The notes under the pieces are model-generated. The model saw only the letters and a list, made by a program, of their open reading frames with translations. It searched no databases and was not told the DNA's origin. Shown here piece after piece: positions 18,925-28,286 of a DNA stretch of 64,000 bases. The DNA comes from Nocardia sp. SYP-A9097. Its GTDB lineage: Bacteria > Actinomycetota > Actinomycetes > Mycobacteriales > Mycobacteriaceae. Each line of letters opens with the position of its first letter. The stretch's first letter is position 1. Location of the stretch: contig NZ_WJIC01000006.1 in NCBI RefSeq assembly GCF_009649815.1, positions 186,001-250,000 on the forward strand. Direction: 5' to 3'. The position numbers and the translations under genes were made by a program.

Positions 18925-19034
18925 CAGTGCGCTTGCGCTCGGCCTTCGAGCGCCTGGTCCTCACCCGGAGCACCCCGCCGCTGCTGGAGGGTTGCCGATC
19001 AGCGAGCCGGGGCTTTGCGCTGATGCTCTTGACC
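18925..19034 (-). ncRNA. SAM-IV riboswitch controlling metY-metX
   Basis: On the minus strand the leader contains the conserved SAM-IV core: GGTCAAGAGC, then GCGCAAAGCCCCGGC, CGGCAACCCTCC, CGGGGTGCTCCGGGTGA and GGACC closing the P1 helix. A GC-rich hairpin (GCGCTC...GAGCGC) and GCAAGCGC of the pseudoknot follow. This is the known actinobacterial SAM sensor class and its place directly upstream of metY fits. The element begins only 13 nt after the tetR stop codon. A TAGAAT hexamer at 19044-19049, which includes that stop codon, is a plausible -10 box for the leader. Confidence 0.9.
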
Positions 19035-19046
19035 TTGGCGGAGATT

Positions 19047-19748
19047 CTAACGGGGCGGCGCAACAGCCGTTGCCACGGGGAGGGCACAACTGCGTGTGAA
19101 CTCTTCGAAGGCCGCCTCGACATTCTTGATGAGGTCGCGGCCCGAGACGGGGGTGGAGCAGTCCGGGAGTGTGGAGTTGCCGTCGAAGTCGCACTCCATG
19201 CCGATGCGCGCGATGGCGTGCCAGGTGGTCGCGATCACCTGGACCTGCATGGAATTCGGGTCGGTGCGCAGGCGTTCGGCGAGCACGGTTGTCATGGCGC
19301 GGGTTTTGCCGTCCGCGGTCTGCAGGCTCTGCGCGCGGACCGTCGGGCTGCTCTGGGTGATGCGCTGCATCTGCTGGAACCAGCGGAACGGCACCGGATG
19401 GTCGCTCTCGATGACCTGTTCGACGAAGGCGGTGAATCCATTGAGCAGCGCCTGCAGTTCGTTGCCGGTAATCGGTTGTGCGCGTAGCTGTTCCGCCAGT
19501 GCGATGCCCACCTCTTCGATGGGGGCGATGACGATCGCCTCTTTGCTGTCGAAGTACCGGTTGATGGTGCGCGGTGAGACATCGGCCGCGTCGGCGATCT
19601 GCTCGACGGTGGTGGCGTCGAAGCCCTGGGCGTCGCAGAGTCGCAGCGCCACATCGATGATCCGGGTGCGGGTCTGCTGCTTCTTGCGTTCGCGCAGGCC
19701 GGGACGGTGGCGCTCCAGCAGATCGGCGTGCATCGACGACTCGGACAT
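19047..19748 (-). CDS. TetR-family repressor
   Basis: 233 residues from the ATG at 19748. The N-terminal HTH reads RTRIIDVALRLCDAQGFDATTVEQIADAADVSPRTINRYFDSKEAI, split here by typical TetR landmarks (TTVEQIA and SPRTINRYF). The C-terminal ligand/dimer domain is helical. It is divergent from a 14-TM MFS exporter, so it most probably represses that pump and itself and releases on binding a drug-like ligand. Its stop codon forms part of the likely -10 box of the metY leader. Confidence 0.88.
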   Translation of the reverse strand: MSESSMHADLLERHRPGLRERKKQQTRTRIIDVALRLCDAQGFDATTVEQIADAADVSPRTINRYFDSKEAIVIAPIEEVGIALAEQLRAQPITGNELQALLNGFTAFVEQVIESDHPVPFRWFQQMQRITQSSPTVRAQSLQTADGKTRAMTTVLAERLRTDPNSMQVQVIATTWHAIARIGMECDFDGNSTLPDCSTPVSGRDLIKNVEAAFEEFTRSCALPVATAVAPPR

Positions 19749-19807
19749 ACCGCCATTGTATAGCCGCACTGTTCGATTGTGACGTTAACGGCCAACTGTC
19801 TGGCTGC

Positions 19808-19834
19808 GACATTTTTCTCTTGACGTCAAATGTC
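19808..19834. promoter_or_regulatory. Candidate operator/promoter between tetR and the MFS pump
   Basis: GACATTT and AAATGTC form a 7-bp inverted repeat with a 13-nt spacer. Inside the spacer TTGACGTCAA is itself a perfect 10-bp palindrome whose TTGACG could be a -35 box. The placement, 53 bp before the pump start, suits repression by the divergent TetR protein. Confidence 0.5.
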
Positions 19835-19886
19835 CGGGAGTGTCACGATGGAACGGGCTGTTCGAACCACTCCCCGAGGAGACGGC

Positions 19887-21380
19887 ATGACCACTGGGAC
19901 GGCGAAACTCGCGCCCAATGAAACATCAAGTCCGGCAAGCGCTTCCAAGCGCTGGCTGGCGCTGGGCGTGATCGCCATGGCCCAGCTGATGGTGGTACTC
20001 GACGCCACCATCGTCACCATTTCCCTGCCCTTCGCCCAACAGGACCTGGGCATCAGCGACGGCAACCGGCAATGGGTGCTGACCGCGTACACGCTCATCT
20101 TCGGCGGGCTACTACTGCTCGGCGGACGGCTGGCCGACTACCTCGGCCGCCGCCGCATCTTCCTGATCGGCCTGATCGGCTTCGCCGCGGCCTCCGCACT
20201 GGCCGGTCTCGCACAGAACACCGCGGAGCTGTTCGCGGGCCGCGGTTTACAGGGCGCGTTCGGCGCACTGCTGGCCCCGGCGGCACTGTCGCTGGTGTCG
20301 GTCACCTTCACCGAGGCCAAGGAGCGGGCGCGCGCGTTCGGTGTGTTCGCGGGTGTCTCGGCGGGTGGCGCGGCCATCGGCCTGATCGTCGGCGGTGCGC
20401 TCACCGAATACGCCAGCTGGCGCTGGTGCCTGCTGGTGAACACTCCCATCGCATTGCTGGCGTTCGCGGGTGCGATGGCGTTCGTCGTCAAGGACACTCC
20501 GGCCCCGCGCACCGGCGGCTACGACCTGCCCGGTGCGATCACCGCGACGCTCGGCTTGGTCTCGGTGGTCTACGGGTTCAGCCGCGCGGCCGATGACGGC
20601 TGGGCCGCGGCCAGCACGCTGTCACTGCTCATCGTGGGTGTGGTGCTGCTGACCGCCTTCGTCGTCATCGAGCAGCGTTCGGCGAATCCGCTACTGCCAC
20701 TGCGTATTCCGGGTGAGATCAACCGGGGCGGCTCGTTCCTGGTCGCGCTCATCACCCCGATCGCCATGTTCGCCATGTTCCTGAATCTGAGCTTCTACAT
20801 GCAGATCACGCTCGGGTACTCGGCGCTGAAGGCGGGCACGGCGTTCCTGCCGTTCCCGATCGGCATTGTCATCTCGGCCGGTATCGCCAGCACGCTGCTG
20901 CCGAGGATCGGGCCGCGGCCGATCATGCTGGCCGGTGCGGTGCTGGGCACGGGTGGTCTGCTGTACCTGGCTCAGCTCTCGCTCGGGGACAGTTACTCCG
21001 CTCATGTGCTGCCCGCGATGCTGCTCATCTCGCTCGGTATGGGTGGGTTGTTCGTGGCCATGCAGGCGACCGCGCTGCATCAGGTCGACGAGAAGGATTC
21101 CGGGGTGGCCAGTGCGCTGCTGAACGCGGCTCAGCAGGTCGGTGGTTCCATCGGCACGGCATTGCTGATGACGCTGTCGGTGCAGGCGACCGAACGGTAT
21201 GCCCGCGGTAACCCGACCGTCGACAGTTTGGTGGCGCGGGCCTCGATCCACGGTTACGACGTCGCGTTCTACGCGGGTGCCGGTTTCTTCCTGCTGACGA
21301 TTCCGATCATCGCGTTCATGATTCGCGATAAGCCGGAGAATCTGCTCGAAGGTGGCGAGCACGTGCACGTCGGAGTCTGA
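19887..21380 (+). CDS. MFS drug exporter, DHA2 (14-TM) family
   Basis: 497 residues from the ATG at 19887, preceded by GAGGAGA; an earlier ATG at 19830 lies inside the promoter region. TM1 carries MAQLMVVLDATIVTISLP, the DHA2 motif with the proton-linked Asp. Loop 2-3 has GGRLADYLGRRR (motif A). Motif C-like GVSAGGAAIGLIVGGAL lies in TM5. Fourteen hydrophobic segments are apparent. It should export toxic compounds using the proton gradient. It is divergent from tetR and ends before a strong hairpin. Confidence 0.92.
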   Translation: MTTGTAKLAPNETSSPASASKRWLALGVIAMAQLMVVLDATIVTISLPFAQQDLGISDGNRQWVLTAYTLIFGGLLLLGGRLADYLGRRRIFLIGLIGFAAASALAGLAQNTAELFAGRGLQGAFGALLAPAALSLVSVTFTEAKERARAFGVFAGVSAGGAAIGLIVGGALTEYASWRWCLLVNTPIALLAFAGAMAFVVKDTPAPRTGGYDLPGAITATLGLVSVVYGFSRAADDGWAAASTLSLLIVGVVLLTAFVVIEQRSANPLLPLRIPGEINRGGSFLVALITPIAMFAMFLNLSFYMQITLGYSALKAGTAFLPFPIGIVISAGIASTLLPRIGPRPIMLAGAVLGTGGLLYLAQLSLGDSYSAHVLPAMLLISLGMGGLFVAMQATALHQVDEKDSGVASALLNAAQQVGGSIGTALLMTLSVQATERYARGNPTVDSLVARASIHGYDVAFYAGAGFFLLTIPIIAFMIRDKPENLLEGGEHVHVGV

Positions 21381-21390
21381 TTTGTCCGAT

Positions 21391-21427
21391 CCGCACCCCC
21401 GTCGTGCCATGCGCGGCGGGGGTGCGG
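21391..21427. terminator. Terminator-like hairpin after the MFS gene
   Basis: CCGCACCCCCG and CGGGGGTGCGG form a perfect 11-bp stem with a 15-nt loop, 10 bp after the stop codon. There is no T-tract, as is usual in actinobacteria. The rest of the gap to icd (21428-21690) holds no gene I can support. Confidence 0.7.
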
Positions 21428-21690
21428 CATGTCGTGGATCACCCGGGAACTACTTGTGAGTAATTGAAGGCGGGGTCCCGCACAGCGGGGGCTGCCCGTG
21501 CGGTGAGGTACATAGCAGCAGTACGCTCGTCTTGTTTGGCGCCACGGACGGCGCGGACCTGGTACCAGAGGTCCCGCAGGAAACGCCGGGCATATACGTT
21601 GTTTGTTGATACAGCCGGGGTTCCCGCTCACAAGCGTGCTCACCTGGCCGTGCAATGGGAGCACCACCTTCCTAGGAGGACACGAAGTCC

Positions 21691-22908
21691 ATGTCCAAGA
21701 TCAAGGTTGAAGGGACTGTCGTCGAACTCGATGGCGACGAGATGACCCGGATCATCTGGCAGTTCATCAAAGAAAAATTGATCAACCCGTACCTCGATGT
21801 GAACCTCGAGTACTACGACCTCGGCATCGAATACCGCGACAAGACCGATGATCAGGTCACCGTCGACGCCGCCAACGCCATCAAGAAGCACGGCGTCGGC
21901 GTCAAGTGCGCGACCATCACTCCGGACGAGGCCCGGGTGCAGGAATTCGATCTCAAGAAGATGTGGCGGTCGCCGAACGGCACCATCCGCAATATCTTGG
22001 GCGGCACCATCTTCCGCGCGCCGATCATCATCTCGAATGTTCCGCGACTGGTTCCGGGCTGGACCAAGCCGATCATCATCGGCCGTCACGCTTTCGGCGA
22101 TCAGTACCGCGCCACCGATTTCAAGGTGCATCAGGCCGGCACCGTCACCCTGACCTTCACGCCGGAGGACGGCTCCGAGCCGATCCAGCACGAGGTCGTC
22201 CGCATGCCCGAAGACGGCGGCGTGATCATGGGTATGTACAACTTCCAGGATTCCATCCGCGATTTCGCGCGTGCCTCGCTGAATTACGGCCTGCAGCAGA
22301 ACTACCCGGTGTACCTCTCCACGAAGAACACCATCCTCAAGGCGTACGACGGCATGTTCAAGGACACCTTCGAAGAGGTGTACCAGACCGAATTCAAGAA
22401 GGAATTCGACGCCGCCGGTCTGACCTACGAGCACCGTCTCATCGACGATATGGTCGCCTCCGCTCTGAAGTGGGAGGGCGGTTACGTCTGGGCCTGCAAG
22501 AACTACGACGGCGATGTGCAGTCCGACACCGTCGCGCAGGGCTTCGGCTCGCTCGGCCTGATGACCTCGGTCCTGCTCACCCCGGACGGCCGCACCTGTG
22601 AGGCCGAAGCCGCGCACGGCACGGTCACCCGCCACTACCGCCAGTACCAGCAGGGCAAGCCCACCTCCACCAACCCGATCGCCTCGATCTTCGCGTGGAC
22701 CCGTGGCCTGGCGCACCGCGGCAAGCTGGACAACACCCCCGAGGTCATCGGCTTCGCCCAGACCCTCGAGGATGTCGTCATCAAGACCGTCGAAGACGGC
22801 CAGATGACCAAGGACCTCGCCCTCCTCGTGGGCGGCGACCAGGGCTACCTCACCACCGAGGAATTCCTCGGCGTGCTCGACGCCAACCTGGCCCGCACCC
22901 TGCGCTGA
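21691..22908 (+). CDS. icd: NADP-dependent isocitrate dehydrogenase (homodimeric type)
   Basis: 405 residues. The protein is the short eukaryotic-like subfamily II form: it begins [20 protein letters not shown], has [34 protein letters not shown], the [13 protein letters not shown] block and [14 protein letters not shown]. It oxidises isocitrate to 2-oxoglutarate with NADP+ in the TCA cycle, giving NADPH. An AGGAGG site precedes the ATG at 21691. It is monocistronic, bounded by hairpins on both sides. The roughly 260 bp upstream probably contains the promoter, but no clear boxes stand out. Confidence 0.96.
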   Translation: MSKIKVEGTVVELDGDEMTRIIWQFIKEKLINPYLDVNLEYYDLGIEYRDKTDDQVTVDAANAIKKHGVGVKCATITPDEARVQEFDLKKMWRSPNGTIRNILGGTIFRAPIIISNVPRLVPGWTKPIIIGRHAFGDQYRATDFKVHQAGTVTLTFTPEDGSEPIQHEVVRMPEDGGVIMGMYNFQDSIRDFARASLNYGLQQNYPVYLSTKNTILKAYDGMFKDTFEEVYQTEFKKEFDAAGLTYEHRLIDDMVASALKWEGGYVWACKNYDGDVQSDTVAQGFGSLGLMTSVLLTPDGRTCEAEAAHGTVTRHYRQYQQGKPTSTNPIASIFAWTRGLAHRGKLDNTPEVIGFAQTLEDVVIKTVEDGQMTKDLALLVGGDQGYLTTEEFLGVLDANLARTLR

Positions 22909-22966
22909 GTCCAGGGCGTTTCGGCGCCCAGGACGCTCCGGCGTCCGAAACTCGCGAACCGATGGC

Positions 22967-22989
22967 GGCCGGGACCGATCGTCCCGGCC
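22967..22989. terminator. Hairpins after icd
   Basis: GGCCGGGAC and GTCCCGGCC form a perfect 9-bp stem with a 5-nt loop. A second small hairpin (GGACGC-TCCG-GCGTCC) lies closer to the icd stop, near 22931-22946. Together they probably terminate icd. Confidence 0.6.
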
Positions 22990-23147
22990 GAGACCATCGA
23001 TTCGCCACCTACATTCCGGGCACCTGCCCTCGCCACTCTCCGGCGGAGCGGGTGCCCGAACTGTTTTCCGGGCCGGTTCCGCCGCGGTCACGAAACAGTC
23101 ATAGGGGGTGCGAGAGGCTGTGCCCGGCCTGTGGTGAAGGAGGAGAT

Positions 23148-24494
23148 GTGTCGGGTATCGGGAGTGATTTACGGCGGGTGGTTCGGGGGCGGGTGCTCGC
23201 GGTGGGGGAGGAGGGGTTCGAGGGGGCTCGGGTGCCGTGGAATTCGGCTGTGGAGCAGCGGGTTTCGGCTGTGGTCGAGGTTGCCGACGCCGGGGATGTG
23301 GCGGCTGTGGTGGAGTATGCGGCCAAGGTCGGGGTGGCGGTGACCGCGCAGGCTACGGGGCATGGGGCTTCGGAGGCCGCGGAGGGGACCGTATTGGTGA
23401 AAACCGTTGCGCTCGACGGGATCGAGGTGGATGCGCGACGGCGATCGGCTCGAGTGGGGGCGGGGACGCAGTGGGGGGCGTTGTCGGAGCGGACCGCGCC
23501 GCACGGGTTGGTGGGGGCGGTGGGGAGTTCACCCGTTGTCGGGATTGCGGGGTACACGCTCGGGGGTGGGATCGGATGGTTCGCTCGCAGTAGGGGATTC
23601 GCGGCGAATGCGGTGCGGGCGGTGGAGTGTGTCGTCGCGGACGGGACTCACATGCTGGTGACAGCCGAGACCGATCCGGAGCTGTTCTGGGCGCTACGGG
23701 GTGGTGGCGGCGATTTCGCGGTGGTGACGGCACTGGAGTTCGATCTCTTCGAACACGGTGCACTGTACGGCGGGCGGATGATGTGGCCGGCCGATCGGGC
23801 CGAGACCGTGCTCGCGGCGTATCGCGAGGCCGCCCTCGAAGCCGCTGAGGGACTGAGCATTTGGGTGACGCTGATGCAGTTCCCGCCGTTTCCGCAGGTG
23901 CCGGAGGTGCTGCGCGGGAAGGCCATGATCGCGGTGGATGTGGTTGCGGCAGGGGAGGTTACGGCTCCGCTGCGCTGGTTCGAGGCGATCGCGGGGGTGG
24001 TGATGGACAATCGGCGTCCGCTGGATGCCACCGAGCTCGGCGGTATCTGCATGGAACCCACCAATCCCAGTCCGGCTCGTGTTCGAGGCGAACTCCTCAC
24101 CGATTTCTCCAGCCATGTCACCGATGTCCTGCTGAATGTCGCCGCCCCGCAACGTTCGGTGAGTCCGCTCGCGCTGGTCCAGGTCCGGCATCTCGGCGGT
24201 GCGTTGCATCGGCCGCCTGTGGATGCCGGAGCCGCGGGCGGTATTCGCGAGCCCTATCTGCTGTCCATGCTCGGTCCGGTACCGACGCCCGAGCATGCCG
24301 CCGTGGTCGCGGAGCGGCAGCAGGCGGTCGTTTCGGCGCTGCATTCGCATGTGTCGGGGCGGAAGCCGTTGACCTATCTGGATGGCGGTGACTCCGCGGC
24401 CGACGCCTTCACACCGGACACCGTCGTGCGGCTGCGGTCGATCAAGCGGCGGTATGACCCGGAGGGCGCTATTCGCGGGAGCTTCCCCGTCTGA
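23148..24494 (+). CDS. FAD-binding oxidoreductase (berberine-bridge/PCMH type)
   Basis: About 448 residues from the GTG at 23148, which follows AAGGAGGAG. The N-terminal half is a PCMH FAD-binding domain: VPWNSAVEQRVSAVVE, then TAQATGHGAS (where family members may attach FAD through His), and GYTLGGGIGWFARSRGF. The C-terminus ends in a BBE-like RYDPEGAIRGSFPV. Such enzymes oxidise sugars, alkaloids or secondary metabolites using O2 and release H2O2. There is no signal peptide. The neighbouring MFS pump could export a product, but this is only inferred from proximity. Confidence 0.88.
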   Translation: MSGIGSDLRRVVRGRVLAVGEEGFEGARVPWNSAVEQRVSAVVEVADAGDVAAVVEYAAKVGVAVTAQATGHGASEAAEGTVLVKTVALDGIEVDARRRSARVGAGTQWGALSERTAPHGLVGAVGSSPVVGIAGYTLGGGIGWFARSRGFAANAVRAVECVVADGTHMLVTAETDPELFWALRGGGGDFAVVTALEFDLFEHGALYGGRMMWPADRAETVLAAYREAALEAAEGLSIWVTLMQFPPFPQVPEVLRGKAMIAVDVVAAGEVTAPLRWFEAIAGVVMDNRRPLDATELGGICMEPTNPSPARVRGELLTDFSSHVTDVLLNVAAPQRSVSPLALVQVRHLGGALHRPPVDAGAAGGIREPYLLSMLGPVPTPEHAAVVAERQQAVVSALHSHVSGRKPLTYLDGGDSAADAFTPDTVVRLRSIKRRYDPEGAIRGSFPV

Positions 24495-24584
24495 ACCCCT
24501 TCGCCCGCAGTGCACCTGTGGCGGTGATTCGCCGTAATCTCCGCCACCAGTGCACGCTCGCGGGCGTGGGTGAGGGGAGTCACC

Positions 24585-25880
24585 GTGAAATGGGGATGGG
24601 GGAGTGGGTCGGGGGTGTTGCGCAATTTCATGGCGAACTCTGTACCGGGCGTGGATGTGGCTGTCGAGGCAGCCGATGGGGTGGGCTCGGTGGTCGCCGA
24701 ACGGCGGTGGCCGGTGGCGGCGATTCTGGCGCTGGCGCTGGGTGGGTTCGGGATCGGGACGACCGAGTTCGTGACCATGGGGTTGTTGCCGAATATTGCC
24801 GACGATATGAATGTGTCCGAACCTGTTGCGGGGCATATTGTTTCGGCTTACGCATTGGGTGTGGTGGTGGGCGCGCCGGTGATCGCGGCCATGGCGGCGC
24901 GGGTGGGGCGCAAGCGGTTGCTGATCGCTTTGATGGTGGCGTTCACGGTCGGTAACGCGGCCAGCGTGATCGCGCCGACCTTCGCCACTCTGACCGCCGC
25001 CCGGTTCGTCTCGGGTCTGCCGCACGGCGCGTATTTCGGTGTCGCTTCGCTGGCGGCGGCTTCGCTCGCGCCGGTGGGGCAGCGGGCCAAGGCGGTTGCC
25101 GCGGTTATGCTCGGATTGAGCGCCGCCAATGTTGTCGGCGTTCCCGGAGCTACTTGGCTGGGTCAGCATCTGGGCTGGCGGGATGCCTTCGTGGTGGTGG
25201 CAATCATCGGATTGGCCACGGTGGCGGCCATTTTCAAGTTCGTGCCGGAGCTGCACGGTATTCGCCTGACCGATCCGCGCACCGAGTTGGGCGCACTGCG
25301 CCGCTCGCAGGTGCTGCTCACGCTGGTGGTCGGCGCGGTCGGATTCGGTGGCATGTTCGCGGTGTACACGTACATCACCACCACCCTCACCGATGTGGCC
25401 GGAATGAGTGTCGGCCTGGTGCCGATCGTGCTCATGCTGTTCGGGCTGGGCATGGTGGCGGGCAATATCGTCGGTGGTGTGCTGGCCGATCGCGGGGTGG
25501 ACAAGGCGATCTTCGCGGCACTGCTCGCCATGGTGGTGATTCTCGCGGCTTTCGTTGCGGCGGCGCACAATCCGTTCACCGCGGCGATCGGGGCGTTCTT
25601 CATCGGCGCCTCGGGTGCGGCGCTCGCACCGGGTTTGCAGACCCGGTTGATGGATGTGGCGCATGATGCGCAAACCCTGGCGGCGGCGCTCAATCACGCG
25701 GCCTTGAATATCGCCAACGCCGCGGGCGCGTGGCTCGGTGGAGTCGTCATCGCCGCGGGACTCGGCTATACCGCGCCTGCGGTGGTGGGTGCGGGCCTGG
25801 CGGTGCTCGGCACCCTGCTCTTCACCGCGACAGTGGCAATTGCACGTCGACAGCAAACTCGGAGTTACGCTGATTCATGA
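24585..25880 (+). CDS. MFS transporter, DHA1 (12-TM, AraJ/Cmx-like)
   Basis: About 431 residues from the GTG at 24585, which has GAGGGGAG upstream; an ATG at 24630 is a second option. Twelve hydrophobic segments begin at ILALALGGFGIGTTEFVTMGLLP, the TTEF motif typical of the AraJ/chloramphenicol-exporter subgroup. Motif A is represented by AARVGRKRLL. It should be a proton-driven exporter of sugars or antibiotics. No regulator is adjacent; it sits 91 bp after the FAD oxidoreductase. Confidence 0.88.
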   Translation: MKWGWGSGSGVLRNFMANSVPGVDVAVEAADGVGSVVAERRWPVAAILALALGGFGIGTTEFVTMGLLPNIADDMNVSEPVAGHIVSAYALGVVVGAPVIAAMAARVGRKRLLIALMVAFTVGNAASVIAPTFATLTAARFVSGLPHGAYFGVASLAAASLAPVGQRAKAVAAVMLGLSAANVVGVPGATWLGQHLGWRDAFVVVAIIGLATVAAIFKFVPELHGIRLTDPRTELGALRRSQVLLTLVVGAVGFGGMFAVYTYITTTLTDVAGMSVGLVPIVLMLFGLGMVAGNIVGGVLADRGVDKAIFAALLAMVVILAAFVAAAHNPFTAAIGAFFIGASGAALAPGLQTRLMDVAHDAQTLAAALNHAALNIANAAGAWLGGVVIAAGLGYTAPAVVGAGLAVLGTLLFTATVAIARRQQTRSYADS

Positions 25881-25938
25881 TCGGCCGATCGCGTGTGCTC
25901 GTCCATCCGGACGAAGCTCAGGTACGAAAGGACCCGTC

Positions 25939-26166
25939 GTGACCAAGTCCCGCTTCGCCGGTTTTGCTGCCGGTTTGCTTCTCACCCTTGCCATTCCGAC
26001 CGCCGCCGTGGCCAATGCCGACCCGGTGAGCTGCGGTCCCGATCTCGGCAGCTGTGCGACCAAGTGTCAGCAGACGGTCGGGAATCCCAAGATCCGACTG
26101 ATGGACTGCACCAACAGCGATTCGGGCTGGTACTGCGACGCGTGCTCGTACAACTCGTCGCAGTAG
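25939..26166 (+). CDS. Small secreted cysteine-rich protein
   Basis: 75 residues from the GTG at 25939 after GAAAGGA. A Sec signal peptide (AGLLLTLAIPTAAVANA) is followed by a ~45-residue mature domain with six cysteines (SCGPDLGSCATKC...DC...WYCDAC), enough for three disulfides. I do not recognise the family. The size and cysteine count suggest a stable exported peptide. It stands alone between the MFS gene and the TetR gene. Confidence 0.75.
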   Translation: MTKSRFAGFAAGLLLTLAIPTAAVANADPVSCGPDLGSCATKCQQTVGNPKIRLMDCTNSDSGWYCDACSYNSSQ

Positions 26167-26190
26167 CTCCGGCTCGCAATCCGGCCGCGA

Positions 26191-26208
26191 ACATACACGG
26201 GTGTATGT
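26191..26208. promoter_or_regulatory. TetR operator 1 (autoregulatory), with -10 box
   Basis: ACATACACGGGTGTATGT is a perfect palindrome built on ACATACA-n4-TGTATGT. The same arms recur at 26975-26992. A TAATAT hexamer at 26214-26219 ends 7 nt before the tetR ATG. The mRNA is therefore probably leaderless, and the operator covers the -35 region. Confidence 0.8.
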
Positions 26209-26226
26209 AAGTGTAATATCCGTCGT

Positions 26227-26871
26227 ATGACCAGGTCCGCCGTCTCGAAACCGCCGCGTCGCACCCAGGAGCAGCGCAGCACCGAGACCCGGATTCGACT
26301 GCTGGACGCCACCATCGACTGTCTCGTCGAATTCGGGTACGCCGGCACCACCACTCCGCGCGTCGCGGAGCGGGCCGGAGTCACCAGGGGTGCGCAGGTG
26401 CACCATTTCGGATCCAAGACCGATCTGGTGGTGGCGGCCATCAGTCATCTCGCGCAGCGCCGCACCGAGGCCGCCATGCGGGAGATCACGCGCGTGCGGG
26501 CCGGTGACGATCCCCTCGGCGACATGCTGGAATTCATGTGGGAGCTGCATCAGGGCCCGCTGTTGATCGCGGCCATCGAGCTGTGGGTGGCCAGTCGCAC
26601 CGATCCGGTGCTCGCGGCCGAGATGGAGAAGGTCGAGCCGTTCGTCAATAACGCCGTGCTGCTGGCGGTGGCGCAGCTGGTGCCGAATGAGATGCAGCGC
26701 AAGAGTGTTCGCGACTTCGCGTACACCGCCATGGATACGCTGCGCGGCATCCTGGTCGCGAACTTCATCTCCCCCGATCCCGATCGCGGGCATCGACGCT
26801 GGGTGCGCGCCTCCGCGCAACTGCGCTTGGCAGCGGAATCGACTGTGCCGGATCTGCATATCGCCGAGTGA
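26227..26871 (+). CDS. TetR-family repressor of the adjacent acyl-CoA operon
   Basis: 214 residues. The N-terminal HTH contains [40 protein letters not shown], cut here at its TetR landmarks [11 protein letters not shown] and QVHHFGSK. The C-terminal domain is helical. There is no ribosome binding site; a -10 box lies 7 nt before the ATG, which suggests leaderless translation. The same 18-bp palindrome lies at its own promoter and at the promoter of the thiolase operon downstream, so it probably controls both, with a CoA thioester as likely inducer by analogy with KstR-like regulators. Confidence 0.88.
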   Translation: MTRSAVSKPPRRTQEQRSTETRIRLLDATIDCLVEFGYAGTTTPRVAERAGVTRGAQVHHFGSKTDLVVAAISHLAQRRTEAAMREITRVRAGDDPLGDMLEFMWELHQGPLLIAAIELWVASRTDPVLAAEMEKVEPFVNNAVLLAVAQLVPNEMQRKSVRDFAYTAMDTLRGILVANFISPDPDRGHRRWVRASAQLRLAAESTVPDLHIAE

Positions 26872-26974
26872 TCGCGGCGACTTTCACCAGCTCTGCTGTA
26901 TGTTCCACATCCCGCGCTTGGACTGCTGATCTTGGGCTTTCGGCGCTCGATTCGCGCCGCCCCCTTGCTGACTT

Positions 26975-26992
26975 ACATACAGCTTTGTATGT
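26975..26992. promoter_or_regulatory. TetR operator 2 (acyl-CoA operon)
   Basis: ACATACAGCTTTGTATGT has the same 7-bp arms and 4-bp spacer as the site at 26191-26208, with a different spacer sequence. It lies 46 bp upstream of the thiolase start. Confidence 0.8.
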
Positions 26993-27038
26993 TTGTTTCA
27001 ACCGGCCGGGAGGCGGGCGGCCCGATGTGAGGAGTTCG

Positions 27039-28244
27039 ATGGCGAACAAGGTCTACGTCGTCGGCGTCGGTATGACGAAGTTCGAAAAGCCGGGGCGACG
27101 CAAGAACGAAGACGGCAGCAACTGGGACTACCCGGATATGGCACGCGAATCGGGCACCAAGGCCCTGGAAGACGCCGGCCTCGACTACCGCGAGATCGAG
27201 CAGGCGTACGTCGGGTACGTGTACGGCGAATCCACCTCCGGACAGCGCGCCGTCTACGAACTCGGCATGACCGGCATCCCGGTGGTGAACGTCAACAACA
27301 ACTGCTCCACCGGATCCACCGCGCTTTACCTTGCGGCACAGGCGATTCGGGGCGGCCTCGCGGACTGCACCCTGGCCCTGGGCTTCGAGAAGATGCAGCC
27401 CGGCTCACTCGGCTCCAGCTACGACGACCGCGAGCAGCCGATGGCCAAGCATGTGCTGGCCCTGGCCGAGATCTCCGAAGTGCTGTTCCCGGTGGCCCCG
27501 TGGATGTTCGGCGCGGCCGGACGCGAACATATGCAGAAGTACGGCACCACCATCGAGCACTTCGCCAAGATCGGGTACAAGAACCACAAGCACTCGGTGA
27601 ACAATCCGTACGCGCAGTTCCAGGAGGAATACTCCCTGGAAGACATCCTGGCCTCGCGAATGATCTACGACCCGCTCACCAAATTGCAGTGCTCGCCCAC
27701 CTCGGACGGCTCCGGCGCGGCGATTCTCGCCAGTGCGGAATTCGTGGAGCGACACGATCTGGCGGCGCAGGCGGTGGAGATCGTCGGCCAGGCGATGACC
27801 ACCGATTTCCGATCCACCTTCGACGGCAGCGCCGAGAACCTCATCGGCTACGACATGAATGTGCAAGCGGCAGAGAAGGTTTACGCCCAGGCGGGACTTG
27901 GTCCCGAGGACTTCCAGGTCATCGAATTGCACGACTGCTTCTCCGTCAATGAACTACTGCTGTACGAGGCCCTGGGACTGTGCGAGGAGGGTCACGCCGG
28001 TCAGCTCATCGACGAAGGGCAGACCACCTATGGCGGCAAGTGGGTGGTGAACCCCTCCGGTGGACTCATCTCCAAGGGACATCCTTTGGGCGCAACAGGT
28101 TTGGCGCAGTGCAGTGAACTCACCTGGCAACTGCGCGGCGCCGCCGGCAAGCGGCAGGTCGGCAATGTCACCGCCGCGCTACAGCACAATATCGGCCTGG
28201 GTGGCGCGGCGGTCGTCACCGCCTATCAGCGCGCCGACCGCTGA
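27039..28244 (+). CDS. Thiolase / SCP-x-type lipid-transfer acyltransferase
   Basis: 401 residues from the ATG at 27039 after TGAGGAG. It has thiolase-fold landmarks: the nucleophile Cys in [18 protein letters not shown] in place of the NEAF/H block, and the terminal GHPLGATG motif with its catalytic His. These fit the SCP-x/lipid-transfer-type thiolases of mycolata, which include both true thiolases and steroid side-chain aldolase-like (Ltp) enzymes. It is the first gene of a five-gene operon with a MaoC hydratase, SDR and acyl-CoA dehydrogenase. Together these cover all beta-oxidation steps. The substrate is not evident. Confidence 0.88.
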   Translation: MANKVYVVGVGMTKFEKPGRRKNEDGSNWDYPDMARESGTKALEDAGLDYREIEQAYVGYVYGESTSGQRAVYELGMTGIPVVNVNNNCSTGSTALYLAAQAIRGGLADCTLALGFEKMQPGSLGSSYDDREQPMAKHVLALAEISEVLFPVAPWMFGAAGREHMQKYGTTIEHFAKIGYKNHKHSVNNPYAQFQEEYSLEDILASRMIYDPLTKLQCSPTSDGSGAAILASAEFVERHDLAAQAVEIVGQAMTTDFRSTFDGSAENLIGYDMNVQAAEKVYAQAGLGPEDFQVIELHDCFSVNELLLYEALGLCEEGHAGQLIDEGQTTYGGKWVVNPSGGLISKGHPLGATGLAQCSELTWQLRGAAGKRQVGNVTAALQHNIGLGGAAVVTAYQRADR

Positions 28245-28286
28245 AACACCCTACATCGCAACAAGACTCGACGAGGAGCGCCTCTC

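Noticed and set aside
17459..19099. Long open frame on the plus strand opposite metY
   Set aside because: Its composition (Asp/Gly/Arg/His-rich, no domain) is that of an antisense shadow of the high-GC metY gene; the minus strand has clear MetY motifs.
23694..25856. 720-codon open frame on the minus strand across the FAD oxidoreductase and MFS genes
   Set aside because: Spans two genes with clear family motifs on the plus strand; translation is His/Arg-rich low complexity. Shadow frame.
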